From Hysterangium stoloniferum (taxonomy: Eukaryota; Basidiomycota; Agaricomycetes; Hysterangiales; Hysterangiaceae): a DNA stretch of 64,000 bases. Each line of letters begins with the position of its first letter. The stretch's first letter is position 1. The DNA is taken from assembly GCA_015178975.1 (NCBI GenBank), contig WHVD01000048.1, positions 248,001 through 312,000 of the forward strand, given 5' to 3'. Made by a program: the position numbers and the translations under genes. The notes beneath the pieces are model-generated. The model was not told where the DNA came from and did not search any database. It was given only the letters and a program-made list of their open reading frames with translations. Shown here one piece after another: positions 11,077-22,406 of this stretch.

Positions 11077-13440
11077 TCACGACCATGACTAAACCTTCGC
11101 CGGAATCACGTATAAAACCCAAGACCAACAATAGTGGCAGATAAAATCCCTCGAGGCCAATCCGAATGTCGAGACCAAATTGTATTTTCTTTCTTGAGAA
11201 TGTTGTAGGTGATTTCCTAAATGACACAAGATAGAATCTAGTTACATACGTCGATCCAATCCGTGCCCTCACCCCGCCAACCATATCGTTTCAGTACCGC
11301 TATGCGATACGAGTTGGATGCTGCCGACACAGTGAACGGCGTAGCAATTAAGGATAAAAGATGGAAAGCGGGGGGACCTACTTCTAGATGGTCCAGAAGA
11401 ATGGATTTGTCGTTGCTTGACCCCAGGATTGTCTTGTATTGGTTGACACTGCGAGCAAGAATGTCGATAGCATCCATCGCTCGTACTTTCATACACGAGG
11501 ATTCTGGATCATACGATTCAGCTATAAGCTTCATAGCAGCCGTCACCATAGCATTTCCAGATCGCACCAACCGCGGATCTGGGTTAGCCTGCATTAGAAT
11601 CATCCTAGTAGAATATATTTGTGCGTGAATGTAAGACTCTGAGAGTGAAAAGGATCTCGAACGTACTGCATAATGGATTCCATGAGCGGCAAAATAACAT
11701 ATAGCTGGTCGGTGAGATCCGGGAGAAATGGATTGCCATCGAAGAAAACCTCGACAACGGCTATGCTTTCATGGAGAAAAAATGTTCTGTTTGAGTGACT
11801 ATGCATCCTCAAGAATGCTACATCTTCCTGTATGGCTTTTGTGACGATATTCAATATGTGTCCAGAGATGTCTTTAAACCAAGCATCTTGATGGAGGCAA
11901 AGCACGAAAAGGTGCATTCGAGCATTACACCCTCCATATCTGTCTCTCTGTCGGTTTCCGCTGTTATAGTTGTCATTCAAGAGATATAACGGTATAATGA
12001 CATGACGCACTGTTGTAGCCAGGATTCAAAATAGCCTCTGATCGCGGTGAGCTCCTCTACGGATAGCTGACGCACGCTGCATATGTTTTCCACGATATAG
12101 GCAAGGCCCCTAATCAAAATAGCGTCATCTTCATTGACGGACGATAGATAGTGGGCCATTTTTATGATAAACGTAGAGGCAACTTCTTCCAAGTTGGTGT
12201 GTAGCGGAGATTTTATTACAGAATTATATAGGGATGACGTAATTGCAGTTGACGTATCTTCATCCCACTTTGGAGTGCCGGGGCAGTGTATGAAGGAATA
12301 ACCCAACAATGCCATCAGCACGAAAGTCCCACCTTTGCTCCTTGGCCATGTGCTATAATAGGACCACAAAATCATCCGGGCTCGTTTTCGAACTTGAGAC
12401 GGGTATGTGGGTCTACAAAGACGTGAATAGTTTGAGTATGTCTCAATTCTTGATGATAAGATATTCCTACCTCAATAAATCGATACACTCTTGAATTATT
12501 ATGCCTAATCTTGGCAAAGTTAAATACTTGCGCAGGAATTTGTTAAGCGAATAGTCTCCAAATGATCTATCCACCATTCGCCAATACATGGTTAACTTTG
12601 TCAGCAACGTAGTTCTCTTTGCGTTGTTGAGTACTTTCATCCCAATCCTTTCCAAACCGACACCACAGTAATAACCGGGTCCAACATCAATACTGGAAGT
12701 TGTGTCAAACGGCTGTGACACCACTCCCCAGTCCGCGCCATCACTGTCATATGGGCTGAGATTGGATGCGGTGTCGGTGCCGCCCCTAGTTGTCTTAACA
12801 GTAGCTGGTAGGTGATGGCAGCTCGTTTCTCCTTGGCACTGAAACCCGTCGGATATCATGCACATTATATGATAATAGCATTATAATTTACTCACCAACT
12901 CATCAATCCAAACCTCCACATGCTCTGCAATCAGTGGTATGTGCTCATATTCTTCAGGGCCTCGGTAACATAAATCGTGCCCAGGTTCATTACAGCTCCA
13001 TCGTTCTCGGAGCCTCGCCCGGAACCTTTCCTTCATTCTCGTCTCATCAACCTGCTCTGATCGCTCCAATATCGATACGGTTGGGGAAACCAAGGGTGGT
13101 AACACCTCAACGCCTTCGAGGAGGGTCTGCCGATACATTGAGCATGTGATGATTGATCGGAGTCGTCATATCACAAGTAGACACCTCTGAGGAGCAGTTA
13201 TACTCATAGAAAGAGGCTGTGCTATGCCTGGGAAATGGCTTTCCATCTCCCTGCGCAGCATTGGGGTTGTGCTTGCACAAGTGTCTCAACTTTTCCTTTG
13301 TAAACAAGGCATTTTCACCCTCCCTGAATCATATAATTGAATCATCTTAGATTTCAATAATTCTCAAATTACCTGACTACTTCCTCAAGTTGCGATTCAT
13401 GAGATCGTCTGCGCCGAAAGCATGCATATCAATTAAATAT
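11077..13440 (-). CDS. Uncharacterised multi-exon helical-repeat protein
   Basis: A minus-strand gene with at least five exon-sized open blocks joined by short introns. The blocks lie near 13420-13160, 13138-12885, 12865-12470, 12375-11980, 11990-11640 and 11603-11240. The first block contains LEEVVREGENALFTKEK across a splice at about 13322-13372. The second contains WSCNEPGHDLCYRGPEEYEHIPLI. Later blocks are alpha-helical and rich in Leu, Ile and Ala (MAHYLSSVNEDDAILIRG, AMDAIDILARSVNQYKTIL), suggesting an ARM/HEAT-like solenoid. No catalytic motif is recognised and no function is proposed. The exact start and last exon are not fixed. Degenerate paralogs at 14105-15280 and 57405-59864 confirm the block boundaries and show this copy is the best preserved. 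Confidence 0.6.
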
Positions 13441-13519
13441 AGTTTCCAATGCTGAGTTGTCACCGTCGTAACGTGGTGACTCAAGGGTTCCTGAGCATCA
13501 ACGTTTAGGCATTTCACCT

Positions 13520-14100
13520 TTCTATTAATCAAGAAGTCTCATCGATATTGGTAATACCCCTGAATGCAGTGGATAGTGTATAGCGATGCGCAGCGGTTGC
13601 CTTTCGACCCCAGGGGTTTTTCAGCGGCATCGTGCTCTCTGAGTTCAATTCTGTAGATACTTCTAAAAAGGCGACACCAAACTTAATAATTCTCCACGTT
13701 GGCCAGACGGTCACAGATATTCTTCATGCACTCTTGCCTTGTCATGCTGTAAGGTTGAATTGGCTCAACATACTTTTCATGACATCAAGGTTCCGGAAAA
13801 TGGGTTGCCGTAAAGGTTCCTGAATATCATCCTACAATCGGGATCACGGTGGGACATCCCCCACGTTGTCTCCACGCCGTGACAGGAGGTCTAGTCGGGC
13901 TACATTAACTGGTATTTTCACGATGATGTAGAACTTCTTCATGGCATCGCAGCGCATATACACATTTTTTTCTGCCCAATGGGAGCCCAGTTGTTTTCCT
14001 AGTTGCCGCCACATATCCATGTAACATTGGCGATCACTAGTCGTAGCTGGAGTCACGTAACATCCATGTTTTAAAAGAACATCTTCTCGAAACACATTAC
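13520..14100 (-). pseudogene. Unidentified gene fragment
   Basis: Minus-strand open blocks at 14095-13844 (with CYMDMWRQLGKQLGSHWAEK) and 13714-13530 (with RIIKFGVAFLEVSTELNS) look like real coding sequence from their composition and short stop-free runs. Stops separate them. Part of the first block weakly resembles the paralogous helical-repeat sequence at 14760-14850. I do not recognise the family. It lies between two copies of the helical-repeat gene. Confidence 0.35.
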
Positions 14101-14104
14101 TGGA

Positions 14105-14930
14105 GCCAAATCCAGAGGTATAACCCCACCCATTCTGATATTGTTCGCGATGTTCTACATCGCATTATAAAGTCCAGTATGCGCTTTCACCGTACGAACC
14201 ATATCTCTTTAATCCTGATACACAATACGTAGCGACTATGCATAGAAGTGAGTGAGTGTGGGTAAATAATTATTGATAGTATCAAGGGAAAGATGGGTTG
14301 TTGGTTGAATGCAGGATTGTGTCATAATGATTAAGAGTGTGAGCGAAGATGTCGACGAAAACAAGCGTTCGTACTGTACCCGAGGATTCCGGGTCAATAG
14401 ATCGAGTTATCAGCTTCAAAATCTTCCTCATTATAACTTCCCCAAACAGCACCAGCCAGCCATTGTAGCCGAGCCTGAAGTAGAATCATTCTACTAGGAC
14501 ATATTTATGGGAGGGATGTAAGACTTTACGAGAACGGAAAACATCGTGAACTCATCGATGATGGATTCCCTGAGTGACCGACATTACATTTAGCTGGTCA
14601 ATGAAATCCGTGAAGAAATTCTTGTCATCGCACAAAGCCTCGAAGCCGAGCACGTAACCAGACAGTGAATTTGAGCCAGGACCACCATGAATGCTTAAAG
14701 GGGCCGTGTTTGTCTCACCCATCACGATATGCAACACATGCGCATATTTGCCTCTAAACCATGTGTTTTGGTAGCAGCGCATATGCCGACACTTCGATGT
14801 CCAATGGAGCCCTCTTATTTGCTTAATTGCTGGCACATATTCGTTTGACATTCACGACTACTAGTCGTCTCGTCGCCGGAAGCATGGATCAAATTTAACA
14901 ACATCAATGGTTTAAAATAATATCCCATTG
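14105..14930 (-). pseudogene. Degenerate paralog of the helical-repeat gene
   Basis: The sequence 14270-14530 matches 11390-11640, and the protein block at 14851-14560 (MRCYQNTWFRG, FFTDFIDQLNVM) matches 12010-11680 of the preserved gene (LCLHQDAWFKDI, FLPDLTDQLYVI). Order and strand are the same, so this is a tandem paralog. Frames are broken and the upstream exons (equivalent to 12030-13400) are missing. Confidence 0.65.
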
Positions 14931-14949
14931 AAACACCTTGTTGCAAGCA

Positions 14950-15280
14950 ATTTTACTCCAGAGATATAAGTTTATTCATTCTGATATTCTTTTCGCGATT
15001 TTCTACATGGCATTATAGAAGCTAGCAGAGCCACGTTTTCACCGCGCCAACTATATTCCTTCATTAGTTGTAAATACTCTCTAATATCGATGCACAATGA
15101 GTTGGACTCTACTGATGCAGCAGTGAATGGGGTGGTGATCAAATATAGGTGACAGTGGGTGAGGAAAGGGAGGGCCTCATAATCCCAAAGGAGGATTTGG
15201 TCTTTGCTTGAGTGCAGGATTGTGTCATAATGTTTCAGAGTGTGAGTGAAAATGTCAAGGAAAACTGGTGTTTGTACTGC
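14950..15280 (-). pseudogene. Second degenerate paralog, 3' part only
   Basis: This repeats the segment equivalent to 11270-11480 and to 14110-14350, including the ATTCTGATATT, CGCCAACTATAT and GAGTTGGACTCTACTGATGC blocks. Only the 3' end of the gene is present. It breaks off near 15285, where Helitron helicase sequence begins. Confidence 0.65.
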
Positions 15281-15284
15281 TGGA

Positions 15285-15590
15285 AGTCACCTCCCCAGGC
15301 AACAGGAATGCCTCCAAAGAGGAGAGCATCTTTGTCTAATACATTCCTTAGAGTTCTGTTGACTGCCTCACATATAAAATGTGACTGCATTGGAACTTCA
15401 TCCCAGATGATGTGTACTTGCTTCATGAGCTCTGCCTTTTCTGAACACTTTTTGATATGACATGAGGAGTCCTTCTCACAGGGAACAGGAATTGAAAACA
15501 TGCTATGAGAGGTGTGACCACCTTTGAGAATCATTGATGCAATTCCAGATGAGGCGACAAAAGGGAGGAATTTAGTTGTCTGCATTGACA
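15285..15590 (-). pseudogene. Helitron PIF1-type helicase fragment
   Basis: On the minus strand this reads as a piece of a Helitron helicase. Visible blocks are VASSGIASMILKGGHTSHS, the Walker B region VHIIWDEVPMQ, then AVNRTLRNVLDKD and GGIPVAWGGDFQQ. The frame is open over about 100 codons and corresponds to 24300-23950 of the larger Helitron in this window, though the two differ at many positions. Both ends are truncated. Confidence 0.85.
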
Positions 15591-16187
15591 GGGCCTCAAA
15601 TCAATCTGGGGATATGGTATGTTCTTATGTTTATCACAGATTCATGAGCTCAGAGTGAGTTCCGAGAATTTTTCAAGGCGCTCCTAGTAGACTGTATGTT
15701 GATCACATATCCGATAATATCCATCTGACCACACCAAAGCAAACTTCCGACAATGGCATCCGACCACACTGGAAACTGTCTTGAGCGATAGTCGACATTT
15801 GGCATCGCTCATTTTCGGTGCTATTAAGGATCACAGAGTTTCGCTAAACAAAAAGTTCTTGCAGTATGTCTTTCAAATTTCTCAGAACTGAATTACGCTT
15901 GATGAATCCAAGTAAACCATTGTGGTCGATTGGCGTAGATTTAGCCTACTGGTGGCATCCACTCAACACCCGGCAGGAACGTGAATATGGTGATGCACAA
16001 CTTTATCAATTATGTGAATCTTATTTATTGGTTGTAGACGTATTCCGAGGCAACACATTGACGGCTGGGGAAATCATCGATCTTATAGTGCCCATCCTGC
16101 GGGAACCCCAACAAACGTTCGCTGATAGGCCCATTAGCATTCCCACAAGTCTTGCGGAACGCGGTCAGTGTATTCCTGCTGGCCAGA
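15561..16187. repeat. Direct duplication, copy A (627 bp)
   Basis: Runs from GGGAGGAATTTAG to CTGCTGGCCAGA and is repeated in the same orientation at 16880-17510, about 0.7 kb downstream, with roughly one difference per 15-20 bases. Copy A begins where Helitron helicase homology ends. Confidence 0.85.
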
Positions 16188-16273
16188 CACAACAAGCAAT
16201 AGACCAGCTCAGACCACACCAGCTGGTGCAAAAGTGCTGCGTCCTTCCCCATTCACGGCTATCTAAATTTTGA
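15866..16273 (+). pseudogene. Unidentified N-terminal gene fragment (copy A)
   Basis: Open for 135 codons from MSFKFLRTELRL. It contains DLAYWWHPLN, EIIDLIVPILREPQQTF and SLAERGQCIPAGQ. The matching ORF in the downstream duplicate differs by many substitutions but keeps the frame, so the sequence was coding. The family is not recognised. This copy loses similarity after IPAGQ and ends in unrelated codons, so it is probably a truncated duplicate. Confidence 0.45.
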
Positions 16274-16879
16274 AGTTGCTTGTTCTTGTTCTTGTTCTTG
16301 TTCTTCTTCGGTTCTCAAGAATTTTCTAACAATCAGAATCAAGAAAAGTTCTTTTCATCTTAGTTATGCTGAAAGGCGGGCCAGCCAGTGTCTCGCGGAC
16401 TTCTGACGGCTATGATGGTCTTAAGGTGGATCAACCTGGGACTTGTTTCCGCTTATTTTCTTTTATTTTCTTAGAAATTATTCTTCAAGACCGGCCAGAC
16501 AGGTTCTTGAGGATTTCCCATTCATCCCGCCCCGCATCTAACACACCAAGGAAAAGGCTATAAAGCATGTCCCACAATATGTAGTCGAACCCGGACATTC
16601 TGTCTAATTTCTCTCCCCCCTCTAGAACTATATCCAGTTCGTCACTACTGCCAATTTCCTTCCCCTTCCAGAACGACATCCTGCTCTTCATCACTGCATA
16701 ATTCCCTTCCGCTCTCATAACGACTCCAACCTTATCTCCAGAACAATGGACAACAACCTAAGGTGAGTATAATTCTGTCGGCCTCAGCCATCAATTTCGA
16801 GCTTTTATCAAGTAGTTCATGTAGTCAAAGTCCGAGAGAGAAGACGAATGCGAATGCAAAGCTCAACCACCCGATGTAC
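16188..16879. other. Spacer between the duplicates, with a hexamer repeat
   Basis: Contains about four to five copies of the hexamer TTGTTC at 16278-16306. A minus-strand ORF of 77 codons at 16485-16718 shows no recognisable domain. No gene is supported. Confidence 0.5.
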
Positions 16880-17510
16880 AAGGGAGGAATTTAGTTGTCT
16901 GCATTGACGGGGTCTCAAGTCAATCTGGGGATAAGGCATGTTCTTACATTTATCGACAGATTCATGAGCTCAGAGTGAGTTCCGAGATTTTTTCAAGGCG
17001 CTCCTAGTAGACTGTATGTTAATCACACATACGATAATATCCATCTGACCATACGAAAGCGAACTTCCGACAATGGCATCCGACCACACTGGAAGCTGTC
17101 CTGAACGATAGTCAGCATTTGGCATCTCTCATTCTCGGTGCTATTAAGGATCAAGTAGTTTCGCTAAAGAAAAAATTCTTGCAGTATGTCTTTCAAATTC
17201 CTCAGAACTGAATTACGTTTGAGGAATCCAAGTAGACCGCCGTGGTTGATTGGCATGGATTTGGCCTATTGGTGGCCTCTACTCAACACCCTGCAGGAAC
17301 GTGAATATGGTGATGCAAAACTTTATCAAATATGTAAATCTACTTATGTATTGACCGAAGACGTATTCCGAAGCAACATATTGACGGCTGGCAATATCAT
17401 CGATCTTATAGAGCCTATCCTGCTGGAACCACAACAAGCGTTCGCTGATAGGCCCATTAACACTCTCACAAATCTTGCGGAACGCGGTAAGCGTATTCCT
17501 GCTGGCCAGA
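16880..17510. repeat. Direct duplication, copy B (631 bp)
   Basis: Second copy of the 15561-16187 segment in the same orientation. It continues into coding sequence that is longer and better preserved than in copy A, so B may be the parent and A the derived copy. Confidence 0.85.
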
Positions 17511-17660
17511 TATTATCACACTCAATGTTGCCACAGATGTGTTTCGCACCATGGTGCTGACTGACCATATTGGGAACAAGCTAGTAACTTGGCAGGAAAG
17601 TAGCGATCAAAATGTTCGTGAAACCCTTACAACGCTCGAGGCTCTACTTGGGAAATATGG
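17186..17660 (+). CDS. Unidentified exon(s) upstream of a DUF2235 gene
   Basis: Open from MSFKFLRTELRLRNPS through NLAERGKRIPAG. After a probable small splice it continues as TDVFRTMVLTDHIGNKL and SDQNVRETLTTLEALLGKYG, ending at a donor-like GGTACG near 17660. The second part is helical. It precedes the DUF2235 coding blocks on the same strand and could be the N-terminal domain of one fusion protein. The usual N-terminal half of DUF2235 (DGT and GFSRG motifs) is not seen between them, so the gene may be chimeric or internally deleted. The function is unknown. Confidence 0.4.
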
Positions 17661-17714
17661 TACGTCCTTGTCGTTGCGATACTATACTTCTCCCTCTTTA
17701 ACCCTCATTCAAGT

Positions 17715-19011
17715 AAATGCATATGAGCTGTATGCAGATCCGGCACATCAGTAAAATGGTATTAAACGCTAGGGGGAGGTACCCCTACTCTGGGATGCTT
17801 CACACGCTCCACAACGTCCAGGAGCTTCCTAGAATGGGGGGATCTCCTCCCGGAACAAATACTATTTTACTGATGCAAGTGACGGAAATCCGTCTGGCAC
17901 TTCATACCGAATGAATCTGGCCCAACGCTTTGAGGACACATTCTCTGGAAAAGACGTTCGAGTGCATTTTATTGGGGTTTGGGGTTTGGTACGCTGATTA
18001 TCCTGCTCAGGTTGTGGTGCTTTATTAACAATAAACTTGTTGTTTTTCAGGGATACTCTTTCTTCCATAAGAGGTCCAAATCTTCCAGGAACGGTCACAT
18101 TAGACCACATGTGTTTCTTCCGCCATGCACTTGCCCTCGATGAACGCTGGGTAAACTTCCTGCATGAGTATGCTTGTGGCGGAGTCATGGTTCCTCAGAG
18201 TAAGTTATTAGTCATTAATATAAATTCCCTGCAACTTCTTCCCCCCCATTATCCAAGCAGCAGTCGCTCCAAACTGCTTCGAGTGCTGAACACCTCACTC
18301 AACGACAAACAGTTAAGGAAGTTTGGTTTCCGGGAACCTATTCCGATATGCGAGTATCTTTCTATCTCATTGATATAATTTGTGTCAACTGACTGGGCTT
18401 AGCAGAGGTGGAGGAAGCGTGATCAACGGTGACTTCGACCGTAGACACCCTGCCTTCTTATGGATGTCCTGTGAAGCTGCATGGGGAGGTCTGAGGCTAT
18501 TGCGTTCCGATGTAGCGTGGAAATGTAGCGTGGAAATGGGATCAACTAGGTCCAATGAATGAGTCACTCACGTCGGTTTGGAAACTCCTAGAGTATTTGC
18601 CGATAAAGCGACTGTCCTACGAATCTGGCGACAGCGTCACTTGGCGGTACGTTCTTACTGCATGGGGTTCAATGTATTAATTTTATAGGGCATTAGTCCA
18701 CATCGTGGCCGGGGACGGAAAATCCATCCTGGACAGAAGGTGCACGTCTCTGCGGCATACTGTGAAAAGTCATATTTACCCAAGGCCGCGTCCTACCTGT
18801 GGATGGTACACAATGGGTTGACTTTATAGGCCTTGGTGACCGAGAAGATCCGTTGTCTGTCCTGCGGGTACTCAAATATATAGATCTACTAGAAATGGAC
18901 ATCTTTGATCCAAATGCTGCAGACATCGCCATGAAGATGACTGAATGTTCGCCAGATAAAACAGGACCGCTACACCGACTGGCAATTCACCGAAAACTCA
19001 ACACCATGTGA
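17715..19011 (+). pseudogene. DUF2235 (alpha/beta hydrolase-like) gene, interrupted by a MITE
   Basis: The coding blocks match the C-terminal half of the DUF2235 family, a predicted alpha/beta hydrolase fold related to phospholipase effectors. They are VNAYELYADP (before the MITE), RFEDTFSGKDVRVHFIGVW, HMCFFRHALALDERWVNFLHE, EVWFPGTYSDMR, DFDRRHPAFLWMSCEAAW, SVWKLLEYLPIKRLSYE and WRPHRGRGRKIHPGQKVHVS. A C-terminal block REDPLSVLRVLKYIDLLEMD ends at 19011. A MITE at 17746-17875 splits the exon and brings in an in-frame TAA. The nucleophile region (GFSRG) expected upstream is missing. Both point to a dead gene. Confidence 0.7.
17746..17875. mobile_element. MITE inserted in the DUF2235 gene
   Basis: A 130-bp relative of the element at 8921-9060, in the opposite orientation, with CATCAGTAAAATGG and CATTTTACTGATG-type ends. 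The flanks allow a 2-bp duplication CA (17744-17745, 17876-17877). Removing the element and one CA gives the continuous codons D-P-A-S-D-G-N. The insertion adds 132 bp, a multiple of three, but carries a stop. Confidence 0.82.
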
Positions 19012-19382
19012 CGCACATAATTCCGGAATCTATGTTTCCATCATTAAGCACCACATCTCCCAAAATCTACCCTTTCCCTCGTTGTATAACTTATATCAAG
19101 ATCACGATTCACCAATGACCATATTATATTATGATTCATAAATATTGAAATAACATCAAAAATATACATACTTCGTAAATATATGAGAAGCATTCCATAG
19201 TTCCCCATAATATTTTTTCATTGTACCTTTTTGGAATTTGTGAGCAACCTGGAGTTGCACAAGCTATCCGTGGCCTTCACAGTGTTTCCCGCGTCCTTCG
19301 CGCACCGTTTAACAAGCCCGCTCTGCTGTCCATTTTTCTGCACGATTTCCTGTCAGCTTTCCTCTCTCCGTCTCAACTTATC

Positions 19383-19640
19383 ATGTCAAATCCCTATGCA
19401 TCCAATTTCGGATTGAAAGAGCTTGCGCCTGCAGGGGAATCTCCTACCGTCGAGTAAATGGATACTTGCACTCGTCAGAGACAATCATTGCTGAACTCCT
19501 CACAGTATGGTCGCTATGCAGGTCCTCAATGGTCACCGGGAAGCATCCTTCACTGCAGATTATGGGGTGCTTTGGCTTCGTCATCTCCTGCCAGAGGCGA
19601 TACCAGACGCCAGGATTCTCACATGCGGTTATGGCCAATA
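19383..19640 (+). pseudogene. N-terminal fragment of a DUF676-like serine hydrolase, often fused to NLR-type proteins
   Basis: Starts MSNPYASNFGLKELAPAGE. A short intron (about 19454-19505) leads to TVDMVAMQVLNGHREASF and GVLWLRHLLPEAIPDARIL. In fungi this pattern (VxVHGLNGHRE, WLRDLLP, ARILTYGY) is the start of a lipase-like domain, often placed before NB-ARC and TPR domains. Here the VHGLNG box reads MQVLNG, and recognisable sequence stops after TCGYGQ with no downstream domain. It is a truncated, decaying fragment. Confidence 0.55.
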
Positions 19641-21032
19641 TAATCTTTACAGGTTCATATCGCACACAGGCCCGCCCGCGCGTTGTGGGCACTACATCCC
19701 GCATATACGGCTCGAAATGGGAGGTGGTGGTGCCGATGAAGAGAGTGTTTTTGGTAATGATGAGGAGGTTGAAAAGGGAACATGGGAACATGAGGGGGTT
19801 GGCGCACCTAAATGTCCATATGTACCAAACCATGTAATTTTTCAAACTTCCTGCAATCCAAGGACCTAGTCTTGAAGATGCACACTTTTGTACCCAAACC
19901 CCTTAGAACTACATGAATGCAAAAAGTTTACGACGGGATTATCCAACAATGTGTCGTCACTTGTAGTTATGTGGCTTTCGGATGTGAAAATACGGCATTT
20001 ACTGGCAAAGTGGAAAATAATAGGAAGAATTACTCGTACCTAGATCGCTCAGAATATCATATGGCTATCTTGTTTCTTTCATGACTTAATGGGTTTTACA
20101 GCGCGCGTACCTTGAGCGTGTGCTTGCAGGTTATGACATGACAGGCTGCAATCACCATAGATTTTAGTGGCATCGTGGGTGGATCTGGTCGGAATTATAG
20201 CACTATCCTGCCCATCTTGTTAAGCCTCTTGCTTATATCCGTGTCAATCGCTAAACTTCACGTCGAGACCCCGCCAGAACGCATGATGGCCCAGCGTATT
20301 CGTAATCCGAGTCCAGCTAAAGCGAAACGTACTCAAACGGCTGCACCTTTGAAATTGGGATTTGTTGATAATCAAGACCCTAAATGTAACTCAGTCTCGT
20401 TTATTGTATAACGGACTATATATTTTATGCACCTGAATGTAACTAATAAACATTTGTTAGTTACATATCAAGTACCGATACATAACAATCTTTACTTACC
20501 TCAGTCTCGTTTATTGTACAACGGACTGAGGTAATACTACTGTAGTTCCAGATTATATACTTGACCGTATATATTGTCAGGCACCACTAATGGCGTGTTA
20601 TGGATACCGGGTGCCTATGTCCAAGGTTAGATGGTCTTGGGGTCGGTCAACTTGGGCCGCATATATTTCAATGGTGTTATTCAACAGGATTGAAACTATA
20701 GGCTTCAGACTCATCTGCTGTCAATGGCAATATACATCCTTATGCGATTCCCCAATTCTCTGGATTGGCCAACTCACAACTTACAAGAGTTCCAGGTCAA
20801 AGACTTATAGGCCACTTGAATCATAATCAGCCATCGGGATGGCTATCATACCCCTAACCTTTTATAACCAAATCACTTCGTCCAACCACCAGTGGGTGGG
20901 TGTGGGTGAATTAATTGAATAGACACGTGTGAAGTGTTGTGACTGTCATTTGAGGTCGCTACAATGGCCTGACTCGTGACCGTCGACCCTTTATCTCTTA
21001 CGGCACAACCCCCATCACAACCTGGGTTGACT
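19641..21032. other. Gene-poor stretch with a short direct repeat
   Basis: The block TCAGTCTCGTTTATTGTA(T/C)A plus ACGGACT occurs at 20391-20416 and 20501-20526 in the same orientation. A palindromic ATGTAACTAATA / TTGTTAGTTACAT lies between them, so this may be a small MITE or LTR remnant. ORFs at 19507-19869, 20175-20411 and 20590-20826 show no recognisable domain. No gene is called. Confidence 0.5.
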
Positions 21033-22024
21033 ATGAGCGTATCTGAGATAAGAACACCAGCACCAGTCAAGATAATATGCCTGGGTCTCAGTCGCACGGG
21101 GGTAAGAGCGCAATGACTCGAATCATCAGAGCTGAGCAACTGTTAACTGTAATCCACCGCGATGTCAACAGACCACAAGTCTCAGTGAGGCACTGGATAT
21201 GCTTGGCTTTGGTCCTTGCTATCACACTCATATGCTTATACGCAAGGGACAAACCGATTTCGATGCATGGTTTGAGATCAGCGATGGCATGTGTTTTTTA
21301 TCCTTATCTCAAGACTTGTACTTATTGACGTCCTGATCATATGTAGGACCAGCGACTCCGGAGCAATTCGACACGATTTTCCAAGGGTATCACGCTGTTC
21401 TGGACCAACCTGCCGCACTTTTTCCTGACGAACTTTATGCTGCGTACCCTGATGCCAAGTTTATATTGGTACGTGTCGTTGCCGTAATGGTCAAAAGCCA
21501 CATGAACGATAAGATATATTTCTCCCAAAGACGACACGAGATCCAGACAAGTGGGCCACCAGCACACAAAATACAATATTTGCGGGAGTCGAATTACTGT
21601 GGCAGATAGAGCCTGAGGATCGGACGCCTCTACAAGAATTTTTGGCTACATGGCATCGCGATCATGTCTGTATGTGACCTGTATCGTTAGCTATTTGTAT
21701 TCTTATATTGGAATACAGTAAAGAAATTTCACGGTCAATATGCTTTCACTACTCCCCAACGGATCATTTTGGAGCATAATGAGAAGGTTAAAAGAGTTGT
21801 CCCTGAAGAAAAGCTTCTCGTGTACGAAGTTGGGGAAGGTTGGACCAGGCTGTGTCAGTTTTTGGAAGTGTAAGAGATTCTCAATAAAATAGAATTAATT
21901 GCTAACGTGAAATACTTATCCGTTATTTGGACACAGGGATGCTCCATCAGTCCCTTTTCCTCGCCTCAATGATAGCGAGAGTTTTAGTAACACTGTCCTA
22001 AAGGGATTACGCAAAGGTGTATAA
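21033..22024 (+). CDS. Sulfotransferase-like P-loop protein (Sulfotransfer_4 family)
   Basis: A fungal member of the Sulfotransfer_4 family, with a P-loop nucleotide-binding fold. Exon 1 (21033-21101) encodes VKIICLGLSRTG, the start of the PAPS/P-loop motif, and splices in phase 0 to exon 2 (from 21172) as TTSLSEALDMLGFGPCYH. Next come DAWFEISDG, PAALFPDELYAAYPDAKFIL, then after an intron ending near 21530 TTRDPDKWATS, and LLVYEVGEGWTRLCQFLEV. The last exon (from about 21938) reads DAPSVPFPRLNDSESF and stops at 22022-22024. The order matches the family end to end. The junction between the second and third exons, near 21291-21347, could not be placed cleanly and may hide a small lesion. The substrate is unknown; the protein is probably cytosolic. 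Confidence 0.75.
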
Positions 22025-22406
22025 AGTCAAATCTGGTTTTAACAATAGACTCCAATATTTTTTCAATGTCTGCACATGTAACCTCATAGTTTGATTTCAA
22101 ACATCAATTATTGATATTCGAAGAAAATTCACACATCATGAAATGGGATTCGAAACCGCTAGTTCAGTTAGTTTATCTTCAGTATCATAGACTACTAATT
22201 ATAAACCACATGGTAGTTTATTGCCTACTTGTCATAAATTGTTTCCTAATCTTAAATATAATTCATAACTCAGAGATTCAAAGGGTTTGAAGACAAAACT
22301 GAGATGCATCCTGAATATCTATTCCAGCTTAATTGACTCCGCTCATGGTCATTCGACAGCATTTTCGGCAGTGTGAATTGTGATGTGTGCGCTTTATTGC
22401 TGTTAG
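22025..22406. other. AT-rich spacer
   Basis: No coding frame or repeat pattern recognised between the sulfotransferase-like gene and the solo LTR. Confidence 0.45.
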
